From the NCBI GenBank assembly GCA_016744875.1, contig JADGDL010000001.1, forward strand, positions 319 to 64,318: a stretch of 64,000 nt of DNA, in the 5' to 3' direction. Position 1 is the stretch's first letter. The number at the start of each line of letters is the position of its first letter. The notes beneath the pieces are model-generated. The model saw only the letters and a list, made by a program, of their open reading frames with translations. It ran no database searches and was not told the DNA's origin. This document shows, piece by piece, positions 53,208 through 61,190 of the stretch. This stretch comes from Sulfurovum sp. (GTDB lineage: Bacteria > Campylobacterota > Campylobacteria > Campylobacterales > Sulfurovaceae). Both the position numbers and the translations under genes were made by a program.

Positions 53208-53259
53208 GTAGGGTCGATAAGATCGACCGGCTGATCTGGGGTCAAATTTTCGACCCTAC
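53208..53259. repeat. GC-rich nested inverted repeat (REP-like) between gatB and the channel gene
   Basis: Ten-base perfect arms (GTAGGGTCGA, 53208-53217, and its complement, 53250-53259) enclose a second hairpin built on GGTCGAT-AAG-ATCGACC (53212-53228) that shares the left arm, so the folds exclude each other. The base composition is more GC-rich than the surroundings. It lies after gatB and before the ribosome site of the channel gene. It could be a repetitive palindromic element, an RNA control structure or a remnant of a mobile element. Confidence 0.5.
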
Positions 53260-53264
53260 ATCTA

Positions 53265-54695
53265 TTATCCTAAACGCGCTTTAAGTAGTTCATTTACCTT
53301 ACCAGGATTTGCAGTCCCTTTACTAGCCTTCATCGTTTGCCCAACAAAGAAACCAAAGAGTTTGTCTTTTCCAGATTTGTACTGCTCTACTTTATCTTGG
53401 TTGGCAGCTAGAATCTCGTCAATGATCACCAAGATTGCACCATCATCACTTACTTGCGCAAGTCCCAATTCATCTATAAGCGCATCAACATCACGACTCT
53501 CATTTTCCATCATATGATCTAGGAGTTCTTTAGCACCTTTTCCTGAGATCGTATCATCAGAGATCTTAGCAACTATGCTTCCAAGGGTTTGTGCATCCAC
53601 GGGTGAGTTCTCTATAGTAAATCCTGCTTTATTAAGACGCCCAAGGAGTTCTGATGTTAGCCAGGTTACAGCTGTTTTAGCTTGTGCACCCTGCTCTAAC
53701 ATTTTTTCAAAGTAGTATGCCATTTCTTTATCTGAAGTAATGACATGTGCATCATCAGATTTTATACCAAGTTCTTCTATATAACGTTTTACTTTTGCAT
53801 CTGGAAGTTCCGGCATGATCTTCGCTTCATCGATCATTTCTTGCGTTACAATAAGTGGACGAAGATCAGGATCTGGGAAGTAACGATAGTCTGCTGCTTC
53901 TTCTTTCCCTCTCATAGACTTTGTTACACCTTCATCTACATTCCAAAGGCGTGTTTCCTGCTGTACTTCCTGTGCATAGACACCATCTTCATAAGCTTCA
54001 GTTTGACGCTGTACTTCGTAAGCAATAGCAGCAGCGACAAAACGAAAAGAGTTGATATTTTTTATCTCTACTCTAGTACCAAATGCTTCTTGCCCTTTAG
54101 GTCTTATAGAAACGTTCACATCACATCTAAAAGAACCCTCTTGCATATTTGCATCAGAGATATCTAGGTAACGTACTGTTGAGTGTAACTTTTTAAGATA
54201 GGCTACTGCCTCCTCTGAAGATCGCATATCTGGATCAGAAACGATCTCAAGTAACGGTGTCCCCGAACGGTTGAGATCTACTTTAGAGTGGCTACCCTCA
54301 TGAATGTTCTTACCGGCATCTGCCTCAAGATGTGCCTGTGTCATACCGATGCGTTTTTGTGACCCGTCTTTAAGGTCGATGAACACTTCACCTTTTTGTA
54401 CGATAGCTTTTGTAAGCTGAGTGATCTGGTATGCTGAAGGACTGTCAGGATAGAAGTACGATTTCCTGTCAAAATAAGAAGTATGGTTTACATTTGCATT
54501 GATCGCATACCCCAGTCTCATCGCTTTAACTGCTGCTTCTTCATTCACTACAGGAAGTGCACCGGGAAGTGCTAAACATGTTGGACAGGTATTGGTATTT
54601 TGGTGCTCGGCAAAAGAGGTTGGGCATGAGCAAAAAAGTTTTGTTTTTGTGTTAAGTTGAACGTGTACTTCAAGACCGATAACGGTTTCAAACAT
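53265..54695 (-). CDS. gatB: Asp-tRNA(Asn)/Glu-tRNA(Gln) amidotransferase subunit B
   Basis: A 476-residue GatB, the kinase/tRNA-binding subunit of the GatCAB complex that converts misacylated Glu-tRNA(Gln) and Asp-tRNA(Asn). The N-terminal FETVIGLEVHVQLNTKTKLFC and the SGTPLLEIVSDPDMRS segment are typical; zinc-type Cys (CSCPT, CPTC) are present. The C-terminal YqeY-like tail domain (about 330-476) is complete. gatA and gatC are not in this window. Confidence 0.98.
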   Translation of the reverse strand: MFETVIGLEVHVQLNTKTKLFCSCPTSFAEHQNTNTCPTCLALPGALPVVNEEAAVKAMRLGYAINANVNHTSYFDRKSYFYPDSPSAYQITQLTKAIVQKGEVFIDLKDGSQKRIGMTQAHLEADAGKNIHEGSHSKVDLNRSGTPLLEIVSDPDMRSSEEAVAYLKKLHSTVRYLDISDANMQEGSFRCDVNVSIRPKGQEAFGTRVEIKNINSFRFVAAAIAYEVQRQTEAYEDGVYAQEVQQETRLWNVDEGVTKSMRGKEEAADYRYFPDPDLRPLIVTQEMIDEAKIMPELPDAKVKRYIEELGIKSDDAHVITSDKEMAYYFEKMLEQGAQAKTAVTWLTSELLGRLNKAGFTIENSPVDAQTLGSIVAKISDDTISGKGAKELLDHMMENESRDVDALIDELGLAQVSDDGAILVIIDEILAANQDKVEQYKSGKDKLFGFFVGQTMKASKGTANPGKVNELLKARLG

Positions 54696-54766
54696 AGGGT
54701 TTTTCCTTGTGTGATGGTGTTGATTATAATTGAAGTTATTATATCAACTTGCTACTATAAAGGAGT

Positions 54767-55309
54767 TTAGGCAAAATAACGGATGGAAGCAAAACCGCAT
54801 GCACCAGACATTTGACACGCTTCTGCCTGTTCATCAGTGAGAATACCGCCTAATGCGATCACAGGTATCTTTACAGACGAAGTAAGTTCGCTTAACATAT
54901 GTAATCCCACAGGTTCTCTCTTACGAGGCGATTTAAAAATAGGACTGTAGGTTACCATATCAGCACCCAACTTTTCTGCTTTTTTCGCTTCTTCAATACT
55001 GTGTGTACTGATAACAACAAACAGTCCTTCCCTTTTAGCAACTTCTATTTCTTTAAACTGCTTGGAAGTTAAATGTACACCATCTAGCCCTGATTTTTTT
55101 GCAAGTGCTATATCTCGGTGCAAAAGCACTTTCTCAAAGTTATATTTTCTAGCCTCATCTACAAACTTTTGTGCATCGTAAGTACATATCCCATTCTCTT
55201 TATCTCTATAGACTATCATGCTTGCTTTTTTATCTGAAAATCTCTTGATATCAGACTCTATGTGGAGCAGGTTTAAGGTAGTAGGATCAGTAATCGCGTA
55301 AGAGATCAT
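54767..55309 (-). CDS. Thiamine phosphate synthase / TenI-like protein
   Basis: A 180-residue TIM-barrel protein of the ThiE/TenI family. GVHLTSKQF, STHSIEEAKKAEKLGADMVTYSPIF and ALGGI-like phosphate loops (VIALGGILTDEQAEACQMSGACGFASI) are clear. It is shorter than typical ThiE (about 210 residues) and lacks the full ThiE opening, so it could be TenI-like (isomerase) rather than the synthase. Its start overlaps the small membrane protein upstream by four bases. Confidence 0.82.
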   Translation of the reverse strand: MISYAITDPTTLNLLHIESDIKRFSDKKASMIVYRDKENGICTYDAQKFVDEARKYNFEKVLLHRDIALAKKSGLDGVHLTSKQFKEIEVAKREGLFVVISTHSIEEAKKAEKLGADMVTYSPIFKSPRKREPVGLHMLSELTSSVKIPVIALGGILTDEQAEACQMSGACGFASIRYFA

Positions 55310-55587
55310 GAAGAAGTGTGCTTCTCTTTTTCTTTAAGAAGTTGCTTAAGAAGTTCTGTTTGTTTTTGAAGCTCAAAATGCTTCTCTTTGGAAGTTATAA
55401 AGTGTTCAATTAAAAGTATAGCTACCATGCCGGGTAATGCACCAATAAACGCAGAGATAAAAGCAAAAATAAAACTATCTTGATAAAAAGAGAGAAAGGA
55501 AGTAACGGCACCTAGCAGGGCTGCTGCCCATGCCACGCCTAAGAGAAAGTTGACTACAAAACTTAAAGGTCTATCTTTTAGTCTCAT
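55306..55587 (-). CDS. Small membrane protein beside atpB
   Basis: A 93-residue protein with two hydrophobic segments (about 12-32 and 37-60) and a charged coiled-coil tail (KHFELQKQTELLKQLLKEKEK). It is not recognised by family. It lies just downstream of atpB (20 bases) and overlaps the thiE-like gene, so it may be an AtpI/AtpZ-like accessory of the ATP synthase, but the sequence does not prove it. Confidence 0.75.
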   Translation of the reverse strand: MRLKDRPLSFVVNFLLGVAWAAALLGAVTSFLSFYQDSFIFAFISAFIGALPGMVAILLIEHFITSKEKHFELQKQTELLKQLLKEKEKHTSS

Positions 55588-55607
55588 AATCAGGTTATTA
55601 AATGATC

Positions 55608-56285
55608 TTAGTGATCATCATCCATTGCTACTGCACCTGCAAGATATACAAATGTCAATATCATAAATACAAATGTCTGTAGGATACCCATTACTGTCAG
55701 CAAGAAAAATGCCGGAAGTGGTAACAACCAAGGTGTTAACATTAAAAGTACCCATAAGAACATATCATCCCCTCTAATACTACCAAATAAACGGAAGCTA
55801 AGAGAGATAACTCTTGAAATATGGGAAACAATTTCAATAGGGAACATAAGTGGTGCAAGTGCTTTTACCGGCCCCATAAAGTGTGCAAAGTATTTGACAA
55901 AACCATTCTTTCTAATACCTTCATAGTTATAGTAAAAGAATACAACAGATGCCAATGTCAAAGTAATGTTAATATTTGATGTCGGAGATTCAAACCCAGG
56001 AATAATACCGATAACGTTTGATACAAAAATAAACATACCCAATGTTGCAATGAGAGGAAGATATTTTCTAGCATTTTCTTCACCTAGAACATCGGTACCC
56101 ATAGCAATAACGCCGCCAACATACCCTTCCATAACATTTTGTGTACCAGTTGGTACAGCTCTAAGGCTTTTTGTTGCCATTTTTGCGATAAGTAGTACGA
56201 TGATCGCTACTAAGATCAAGTGTGATACGAACAACATCTGTCCGTGTCCGAAAATTGCGCCTAGGTAAGTAAATACACCTTCCAT
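55608..56285 (-). CDS. atpB: F0F1 ATP synthase subunit a
   Basis: A 225-residue membrane subunit that forms the proton path with the c ring. Five or six helices are present. The essential Arg lies in SLSFRLFGSI (residue about 163), followed by PLPAFFLLTVMGILQTFVF. In Campylobacterota atpB stands apart from the rest of the atp operon, as here. Acidic ending MDDDH. Confidence 0.97.
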   Translation of the reverse strand: MEGVFTYLGAIFGHGQMLFVSHLILVAIIVLLIAKMATKSLRAVPTGTQNVMEGYVGGVIAMGTDVLGEENARKYLPLIATLGMFIFVSNVIGIIPGFESPTSNINITLTLASVVFFYYNYEGIRKNGFVKYFAHFMGPVKALAPLMFPIEIVSHISRVISLSFRLFGSIRGDDMFLWVLLMLTPWLLPLPAFFLLTVMGILQTFVFMILTFVYLAGAVAMDDDH

Positions 56286-56327
56286 AAAACATCCTCTTTT
56301 AGTTAATTATTGCGGGATTATACCCTT

Positions 56328-57092
56328 TTAGACCTTAGTATTGACTAATTTTTCCTGACCTAATCTATAAAGTGCAAAATCATATTTGATAGGATCCTGA
56401 TCATCAAATTTAGCCAATTTCTTTGTCAACTCTATACTCGCTTTCATATCACAGCTCTTGCGTTTTAACAACTTAAATGTGCGAGAAACATTGAATGTAT
56501 GGGTATCCAAAGGCATCAGTAGATCTTTTTTATCTATCTTTGACCAAAGCCCCATATCCAAGCTGTCAGAACGTACCATCCAACGTAAAAACATCAGGTA
56601 ACGTTTATAGGTTCCTGCAGAATTCACATTTTTTGGTACGCTTCCTACAAGAAAATTATAACCGTAACTCTCTCTAGGATAGACAGCTTTTAAAGTCTTT
56701 ATAAAGTACCATAATCCATCTAAAATATTTTCCTCTTTTTTATACCCTTCATAAAACATATTTTCTATACTTTCCCTCTCTTTTAATCGTTTTAATGCGA
56801 TAAAAAGTGCCGCGACATCTTCTTGTTTTTGAAAACGATAATAATGAGAGGAGAGAGATTTTATGATTATTTCATCACTGCTTTCAAGTAAAGAAAAATC
56901 CAAGGATTCCAAAAACTTCACGATCTGACCTGCATTTCCGTAAGCAAACAAAGCACAGATCAATGCAATGCTTTCATCGTTATATTTTTTAGCGATTAAA
57001 AGTGGATCGGGTTTATCATAAGAGAGTTCAAAGCTGTTATTTCGTGTTTGAACTTCTTTATCTAGGAATATTTTTATATCCTCAAGTTTCAT
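56328..57092 (-). CDS. TIGR02757-family protein (DUF2400)
   Basis: A 254-residue cytosolic protein of the TIGR02757 family: opening DKPDPLLIAKKYNDESIALICALFAYGNAGQI and the conserved YKRYLMFLRWMVRSDSLDMGLW, then LLMPLDTHTFNVSRTFKLLKRKSCD. The family is widespread with a fold similar to helix-hairpin-helix DNA glycosylases by appearance of the D-T-H motif, but the function is unknown. The region after it (57093-57230) has no gene. Confidence 0.88.
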   Translation of the reverse strand: MKLEDIKIFLDKEVQTRNNSFELSYDKPDPLLIAKKYNDESIALICALFAYGNAGQIVKFLESLDFSLLESSDEIIIKSLSSHYYRFQKQEDVAALFIALKRLKERESIENMFYEGYKKEENILDGLWYFIKTLKAVYPRESYGYNFLVGSVPKNVNSAGTYKRYLMFLRWMVRSDSLDMGLWSKIDKKDLLMPLDTHTFNVSRTFKLLKRKSCDMKASIELTKKLAKFDDQDPIKYDFALYRLGQEKLVNTKV

Positions 57093-57230
57093 CTAAAAGT
57101 ACCTAGGTACGTGAGCATTCTGCTGAAGAAAACTCAGTGTTAGCAATCTCTTGAATAAAGTTGCCAAATGGCAAGTTTTTTTAAGAGACCAAAGAGGGGC
57201 TTTGCCCATTTTACGTTCCATAATAAATTG

Positions 57231-57953
57231 TCAAAACGTAAAGTGTTCACCCAAGTAGTGTTTACGTACATTTTCATCATTGGCTATCTCATCACTGGTT
57301 CCTGAAGCCAACATCTCACCAGACCTCATCACATAGGCCCTGTCACAAATATCCAGTGTTTCACGGACATTGTGGTCAGTGATGAGTATACCCATATCTA
57401 GTTCTACAAGCTGTTTGATAATACTTTGAATATCGATCACTGCTATAGGGTCAACCCCGGCAAATGGCTCATCTAACAACAAGAATTTCGGTTCACCAAC
57501 CAATGCTCGTGCTATCTCTACTCTTCTTCTTTCCCCACCACTGAGACGTATCCCTTTACGAGAACGTATAGGTTCAATGTTAAAAATCTCAAGTAGTTTC
57601 TCTATACGTGGTCCGGTGACTTCAGCTGTAAGATTAAGTGCTTCTGCTGCAATGCGAAGGTTCTCTTCTACGGTAAGGTCTTTAAAGATACTGGATTCCT
57701 GAGGTAAGTACCCTATACCCATTTGAGCACGTTTGCTCAGAGGTAGTTTTGTAATATTGTCACCATCTAAAAATACTTCTCCATCTGTTGAATCAGTTAA
57801 ACCACAGACCATATAAAAAGAGGTTGTTTTCCCCGCACCATTTGGTCCTAAAAGTCCAACTATCTCTTTTGAGTTTACAAAAAGTGAAATGTCATGTACG
57901 ATCTTTGTTTTCTTGATCGTTTTGGCAAGGTTTTTAGCGACAAGTGTATGCAT
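57231..57953 (-). CDS. lptB: Lipopolysaccharide export ATP-binding protein LptB
   Basis: A 240-residue ABC ATPase that powers LPS transport with LptF/G. Walker A GPNGAGKTT, signature LSGGERRRVEIARAL, Walker B FLLLDEPFAGVDP and the H-loop ITDHNVRETLD are intact. The length is standard. It overlaps the tsaE stop by one base. A short GGGC-AAA-GCCC hairpin lies after its stop, without a strong T-run. Confidence 0.97.
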   Translation of the reverse strand: MHTLVAKNLAKTIKKTKIVHDISLFVNSKEIVGLLGPNGAGKTTSFYMVCGLTDSTDGEVFLDGDNITKLPLSKRAQMGIGYLPQESSIFKDLTVEENLRIAAEALNLTAEVTGPRIEKLLEIFNIEPIRSRKGIRLSGGERRRVEIARALVGEPKFLLLDEPFAGVDPIAVIDIQSIIKQLVELDMGILITDHNVRETLDICDRAYVMRSGEMLASGTSDEIANDENVRKHYLGEHFTF

Positions 57954-58378
57954 TAGCGTGTTATCCTATATGTTCTGGCGTTATTGCCGTCAGGTTCTAT
58001 GTTTATAATGGAAACATTATACCCTACACCCTCTAAAAAGGCTTTAAGTTCATCGGAACCCCACTCTACCATATGCCAACCCTCTTTTTCAAACTCTTCA
58101 AAAAGTCCCAGTTGCATAAATTCATCATGGTCTAAACGATAGAGATCATAATGGTAAAGATCAGCCCCATTTTCAGCACGATAACACTGTTGTAAAGAAA
58201 AAGTTGGAGAAGTGACTTCACTCCTTATACCTTTTTCCTTGGCTATGGCTTGTGTAAGTGTCGTCTTCCCTGCTGCAAGGTCCCCACGTAAAAATACAAT
58301 GGCGTCTTGAGGGAGTATCTCATTTAGATAACCTACTACTTTATCTAACTCACCTAATGATGCTGTTATTTCTTTCAT
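57953..58378 (-). CDS. tsaE: tRNA threonylcarbamoyladenosine ATPase TsaE
   Basis: A 141-residue P-loop ATPase needed for t6A37 synthesis with TsaB and TsaD. Walker A GDLAAGKTT, switch I-like SEVTSPTFSLQQCY and the YHYDLYRLD segment are present, as is EWGS near the end. Length normal. It is followed by lptB (one-base overlap) and preceded by trpD (six-base gap). Confidence 0.95.
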   Translation of the reverse strand: MKEITASLGELDKVVGYLNEILPQDAIVFLRGDLAAGKTTLTQAIAKEKGIRSEVTSPTFSLQQCYRAENGADLYHYDLYRLDHDEFMQLGLFEEFEKEGWHMVEWGSDELKAFLEGVGYNVSIINIEPDGNNARTYRITR

Positions 58379-58384
58379 ATTTAC

Positions 58385-59362
58385 CTACGCTAACCTATGT
58401 GAAACTTCAGCCATACTATTCAAATGTTTAAGTGCTTTTCCACTCTCTAACTGAGAACTTATCATCACTATCGCTTCATCTATGGTTTTGACTTCACCAT
58501 TTGCAAAAAGAGCAAAAGCTGCATTAAGGACAACGATGTCTCTTTTGGCACCATGCTCTTTTCCTGCAAGAATATCTCTTGTTATCTGTGCATTAAATAT
58601 AGCATCTCCACCTTGGATTGATTCTTTAGGTGCCAGGTTAAATCCATACTCTCTTGGGTCTATCTCACCCTCTTTCACGCTACCATTTTCAACAAAGGCA
58701 AATGCACTTTTACCGGCAAGTCCTATCTCATCCATACCATCATAAGAACTTACTACATAGGCTCTTTTTGCTCCTAATTCCACCAATGCATCTGCCATAC
58801 GGCGGATGAAGCTTGGATCAAATACTCCAAGTAGATACTTCTGCGCAGCAGCAGGATTTGTAAGCGGTCCAAGGATGTTAAAAATAGTACGATGGTCTAT
58901 TGATTTCCGAATAGGCATGATGTGTTTCATCGCAGGATGATGGTCAGACGCAGGGAAAAAACAGAAACCAGTCTCTTCAAGCATTTTTATCTTATTTTCT
59001 AAACTAAGGTCAAGATTGATTCCCAGTGCTTCAAGTACATCTGTAGCACCGGATTTAGAAGTGACACTTCTGTTTCCATGTTTAGCTACCACACAGCCCA
59101 TAGAAGCCAAAAGAAGAGAAACGGTTGTAGAGATGTTAAAACTTCCAGATTTATCTCCACCCGTACCGACAATGTCTATAGCTTTTTCCCTAAGTGTATT
59201 TGAGAGTTCAAGTTTAATGGAGTGAGAACGCATGACCGAAGCTGCAGCTGCAATATCTTCAGAGGTTTCACCTTTTTCATAAAGGTCTACAAGAAATCCA
59301 CGTGCCTCATTTTCAGACATTTCATTGTTAAATAGTTTTTCAAATTCTTCTTTGATACTCAT
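58385..59362 (-). CDS. trpD: Anthranilate phosphoribosyltransferase
   Basis: A 325-residue TrpD catalysing the second step of tryptophan synthesis. GTGGDKSGSFNIST (PRPP site), KHGNRSVTSKSGATDVLEALG and IFNILGPLTNPA are all in place. No other trp gene is adjacent. It directly follows the S4 protein gene with no spacer. Confidence 0.97.
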   Translation of the reverse strand: MSIKEEFEKLFNNEMSENEARGFLVDLYEKGETSEDIAAAASVMRSHSIKLELSNTLREKAIDIVGTGGDKSGSFNISTTVSLLLASMGCVVAKHGNRSVTSKSGATDVLEALGINLDLSLENKIKMLEETGFCFFPASDHHPAMKHIMPIRKSIDHRTIFNILGPLTNPAAAQKYLLGVFDPSFIRRMADALVELGAKRAYVVSSYDGMDEIGLAGKSAFAFVENGSVKEGEIDPREYGFNLAPKESIQGGDAIFNAQITRDILAGKEHGAKRDIVVLNAAFALFANGEVKTIDEAIVMISSQLESGKALKHLNSMAEVSHRLA

Positions 59363-59608
59363 TTAAAGCTCCTTAACATAATCCTCTTTTTGAGACTTGG
59401 GAATCGTCTTGGTCGTAGGTATTTGGAGCACTTCATAATGCTTTGCACCTTTAAGATACTCTATCGTCACCTTATCACCAATCTTCAGATCTTTTGAAGC
59501 TTTGGCCTTCATAGCATTTACATACACAACACCCGACTTGAGCATATCTGTAGCGATCGTACGACGTTTTACAACATTTACAGCACTTAACCATTTATCT
59601 ACTCTCAT
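59363..59608 (-). CDS. S4-domain RNA-binding protein (HslR-like)
   Basis: An 81-residue single S4 domain: MRVDKWLSAVNVVKRRTIATDML, then GVVYVNAMKAKASKDLKIGDKVTIEY. Related to HslR (Hsp15), which binds stalled 50S subunits, but shorter and without its basic C-terminal extension. RNA binding in the cytosol is the family role. The trpD start follows its stop directly. Confidence 0.92.
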   Translation of the reverse strand: MRVDKWLSAVNVVKRRTIATDMLKSGVVYVNAMKAKASKDLKIGDKVTIEYLKGAKHYEVLQIPTTKTIPKSQKEDYVKEL

Positions 59609-59645
59609 CGTGTCACCTTTATTGCTTAAATATCTTCTTTATGTA

Positions 59646-60839
59646 TTAATGTAGATCTGCGTTAAGTACTACTTCTCTAGTACTTCTTCTTACAATAAAC
59701 TCACCTGTAAGAGAGTTTTGTCTAAAGTGAAGACCATTAAGCCCTTGAAGTTCATCTGCTCTAAATGTTGCTTTAGAGTCTAAGTTTGCTTCGGGATTCG
59801 CTTCGTTTATTTTTGCTAGATCTTTTTCTGAAATTTTTACTTTAGTACCGGCAAATATTGCCACACCACCATCAAGGATACAAGCATCACCAAGAGGAAT
59901 ACCACATGTTGAGTTTGCCCCAAGTAATGTATTTTCACCAATACTGATAGGGTTACCGTCTGTACCGGAAAGTACGCCAAGGATACTTGCACCTCCACCT
60001 ACATCTGAACCTTTACCAACGACAGCAGAAGAAGAGATACGTCCTTCAACCATAACTGAACCAAGTGTTCCTGCATTGAAGTTGATGTATGATGCACCTG
60101 GCATTACTGTTGTTCCAGCTGCTAATTGTGCACCCATACGTACTTTAGAAGCTTCAAGGATTCTTGTGTTATCTGCAGGAATAATGTGCTGTAAGAATCT
60201 AGGGAACTTATCTACAGAGTCTACTGCTGGATATGTACCGTTAAGTTTCATTTCAATTTCGTTGTCTCTTAGGTAATCAAGTTCATATGGTGTGTTCCCA
60301 ACCCATGCCACATTTGAAAGAATTCCAAATGCACCATTAAGATTTACTTTTCTTAGTTCAGCTTTAGCTTGAGAAAGTGCATAAAGTTTAAGATATACCG
60401 CTTCCGCAGACTGAGCATTTGCATCTTCAAATAAAAATACTATCCTAAAGTTCTTTCCGATATCTGACATATTTGCAAGTGTTTTAATCACCTGAACATT
60501 TTTATGTGCCTCACCACTTGCTTCTGCCACATATGGCGCAAATGCTGCCATTGCGTTTGCAACAAAGTTGGGACTAAGTGTTGCTACAAATTCAGAACCT
60601 GAAAAGTCAATATCACAACTTGCTTCCTGAAGTGCTTTAATGAATACAGCGGCACTTCCAAAGTTCTCATTCCAGTTGATCAGTCCAAAATTTGCCTGAA
60701 GTACTTTTTCAGCATTTTTCTGACCTCTGTCTACTCTTGCGATACCAAATGCGATTGGTTCTCTATAACCTTCTTGTGAGGTAACATCTGCTACCAATGC
60801 TTTAAAATCTTCTGTTGATTGTATTGTTTCAATTGCCAT
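59646..60839 (-). CDS. dapD: Tetrahydrodipicolinate N-succinyltransferase
   Basis: A 397-residue DapD of the long Campylobacterota type, which succinylates tetrahydrodipicolinate in lysine/diaminopimelate synthesis. The C-terminal half is a left-handed parallel beta helix of hexapeptide repeats (VMPGASYINFNAGTLGSVMVEGRISSSAVVG). Met-rich active-site segment VRMGAQLAAGTTVMPG is present. A TATAAT box (60867-60872 in complement) and TAGGAG ribosome site precede it. Confidence 0.95.
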   Translation of the reverse strand: MAIETIQSTEDFKALVADVTSQEGYREPIAFGIARVDRGQKNAEKVLQANFGLINWNENFGSAAVFIKALQEASCDIDFSGSEFVATLSPNFVANAMAAFAPYVAEASGEAHKNVQVIKTLANMSDIGKNFRIVFLFEDANAQSAEAVYLKLYALSQAKAELRKVNLNGAFGILSNVAWVGNTPYELDYLRDNEIEMKLNGTYPAVDSVDKFPRFLQHIIPADNTRILEASKVRMGAQLAAGTTVMPGASYINFNAGTLGSVMVEGRISSSAVVGKGSDVGGGASILGVLSGTDGNPISIGENTLLGANSTCGIPLGDACILDGGVAIFAGTKVKISEKDLAKINEANPEANLDSKATFRADELQGLNGLHFRQNSLTGEFIVRRSTREVVLNADLH

Positions 60840-60866
60840 GAATGACTCCTATAAATAATTAAAGCA

Positions 60867-60872
60867 ATTATA
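60867..60872 (-). promoter_or_regulatory. Promoter -10 box of dapD
   Basis: Minus-strand TATAAT about 28 bases before the dapD start, followed by a TAGGAG ribosome site. No clear -35. Confidence 0.55.
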
Positions 60873-61190
60873 CTTTTTTTAGTTTAATGCAAGGAGGAGA
60901 GGATATAATTCGCGTTATGAAGAACTATTTACGCGGTCATAATAAGCAGTACTTTTCATTAGCAGTTATAGCAATGTACTCTACTTTACATAAGTTGAGC
61001 AGACTTGACAATAACTATCAGTACCATAAACTTGCATACTCATTATCGCCTCAGAAAACCGCACCTCCTTCCAAAACCATTTAATTCACCAGTGCAATTA
61101 CAAACGCACTTTTAACATCAAATTTTTACACACTATCATGGTGCTTCATTAACAAATGCACCCTGCAAATATGATTTATCAGGAATATAA
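60873..61190. other. Long non-coding gap before the TonB-dependent receptor
   Basis: Together with the dapD promoter this is the only gap above 300 bases in the window (60840-61190). A plus-strand TATAAT at 60904-60909 would give a 5' leader of about 275 bases for the receptor gene. A 65-codon open frame (60887-61084) covers the -10 box and lacks a well-spaced ribosome site. Its inner ATG at 60917 would give 55 residues (MKNYLRGHNKQY start) of ordinary composition, so a small protein cannot be ruled out. A GTGC/GCAC hairpin followed by TTTT lies near 61092-61113. I see no cobalamin-riboswitch core and no Fur box. Confidence 0.5.

Noticed and set aside
57165..57190. Inverted repeat TTGCC-AAAT-GGCAA followed by a T-run on the plus strand, as a terminator
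   Set aside because: No plus-strand gene lies upstream, and on the minus strand the hairpin is followed by only a weak T-stretch, so the direction does not fit an adjacent gene.
60873..61190. Cobalamin riboswitch before the BtuB-like receptor
   Set aside because: No B12-box-like core was found on either strand.
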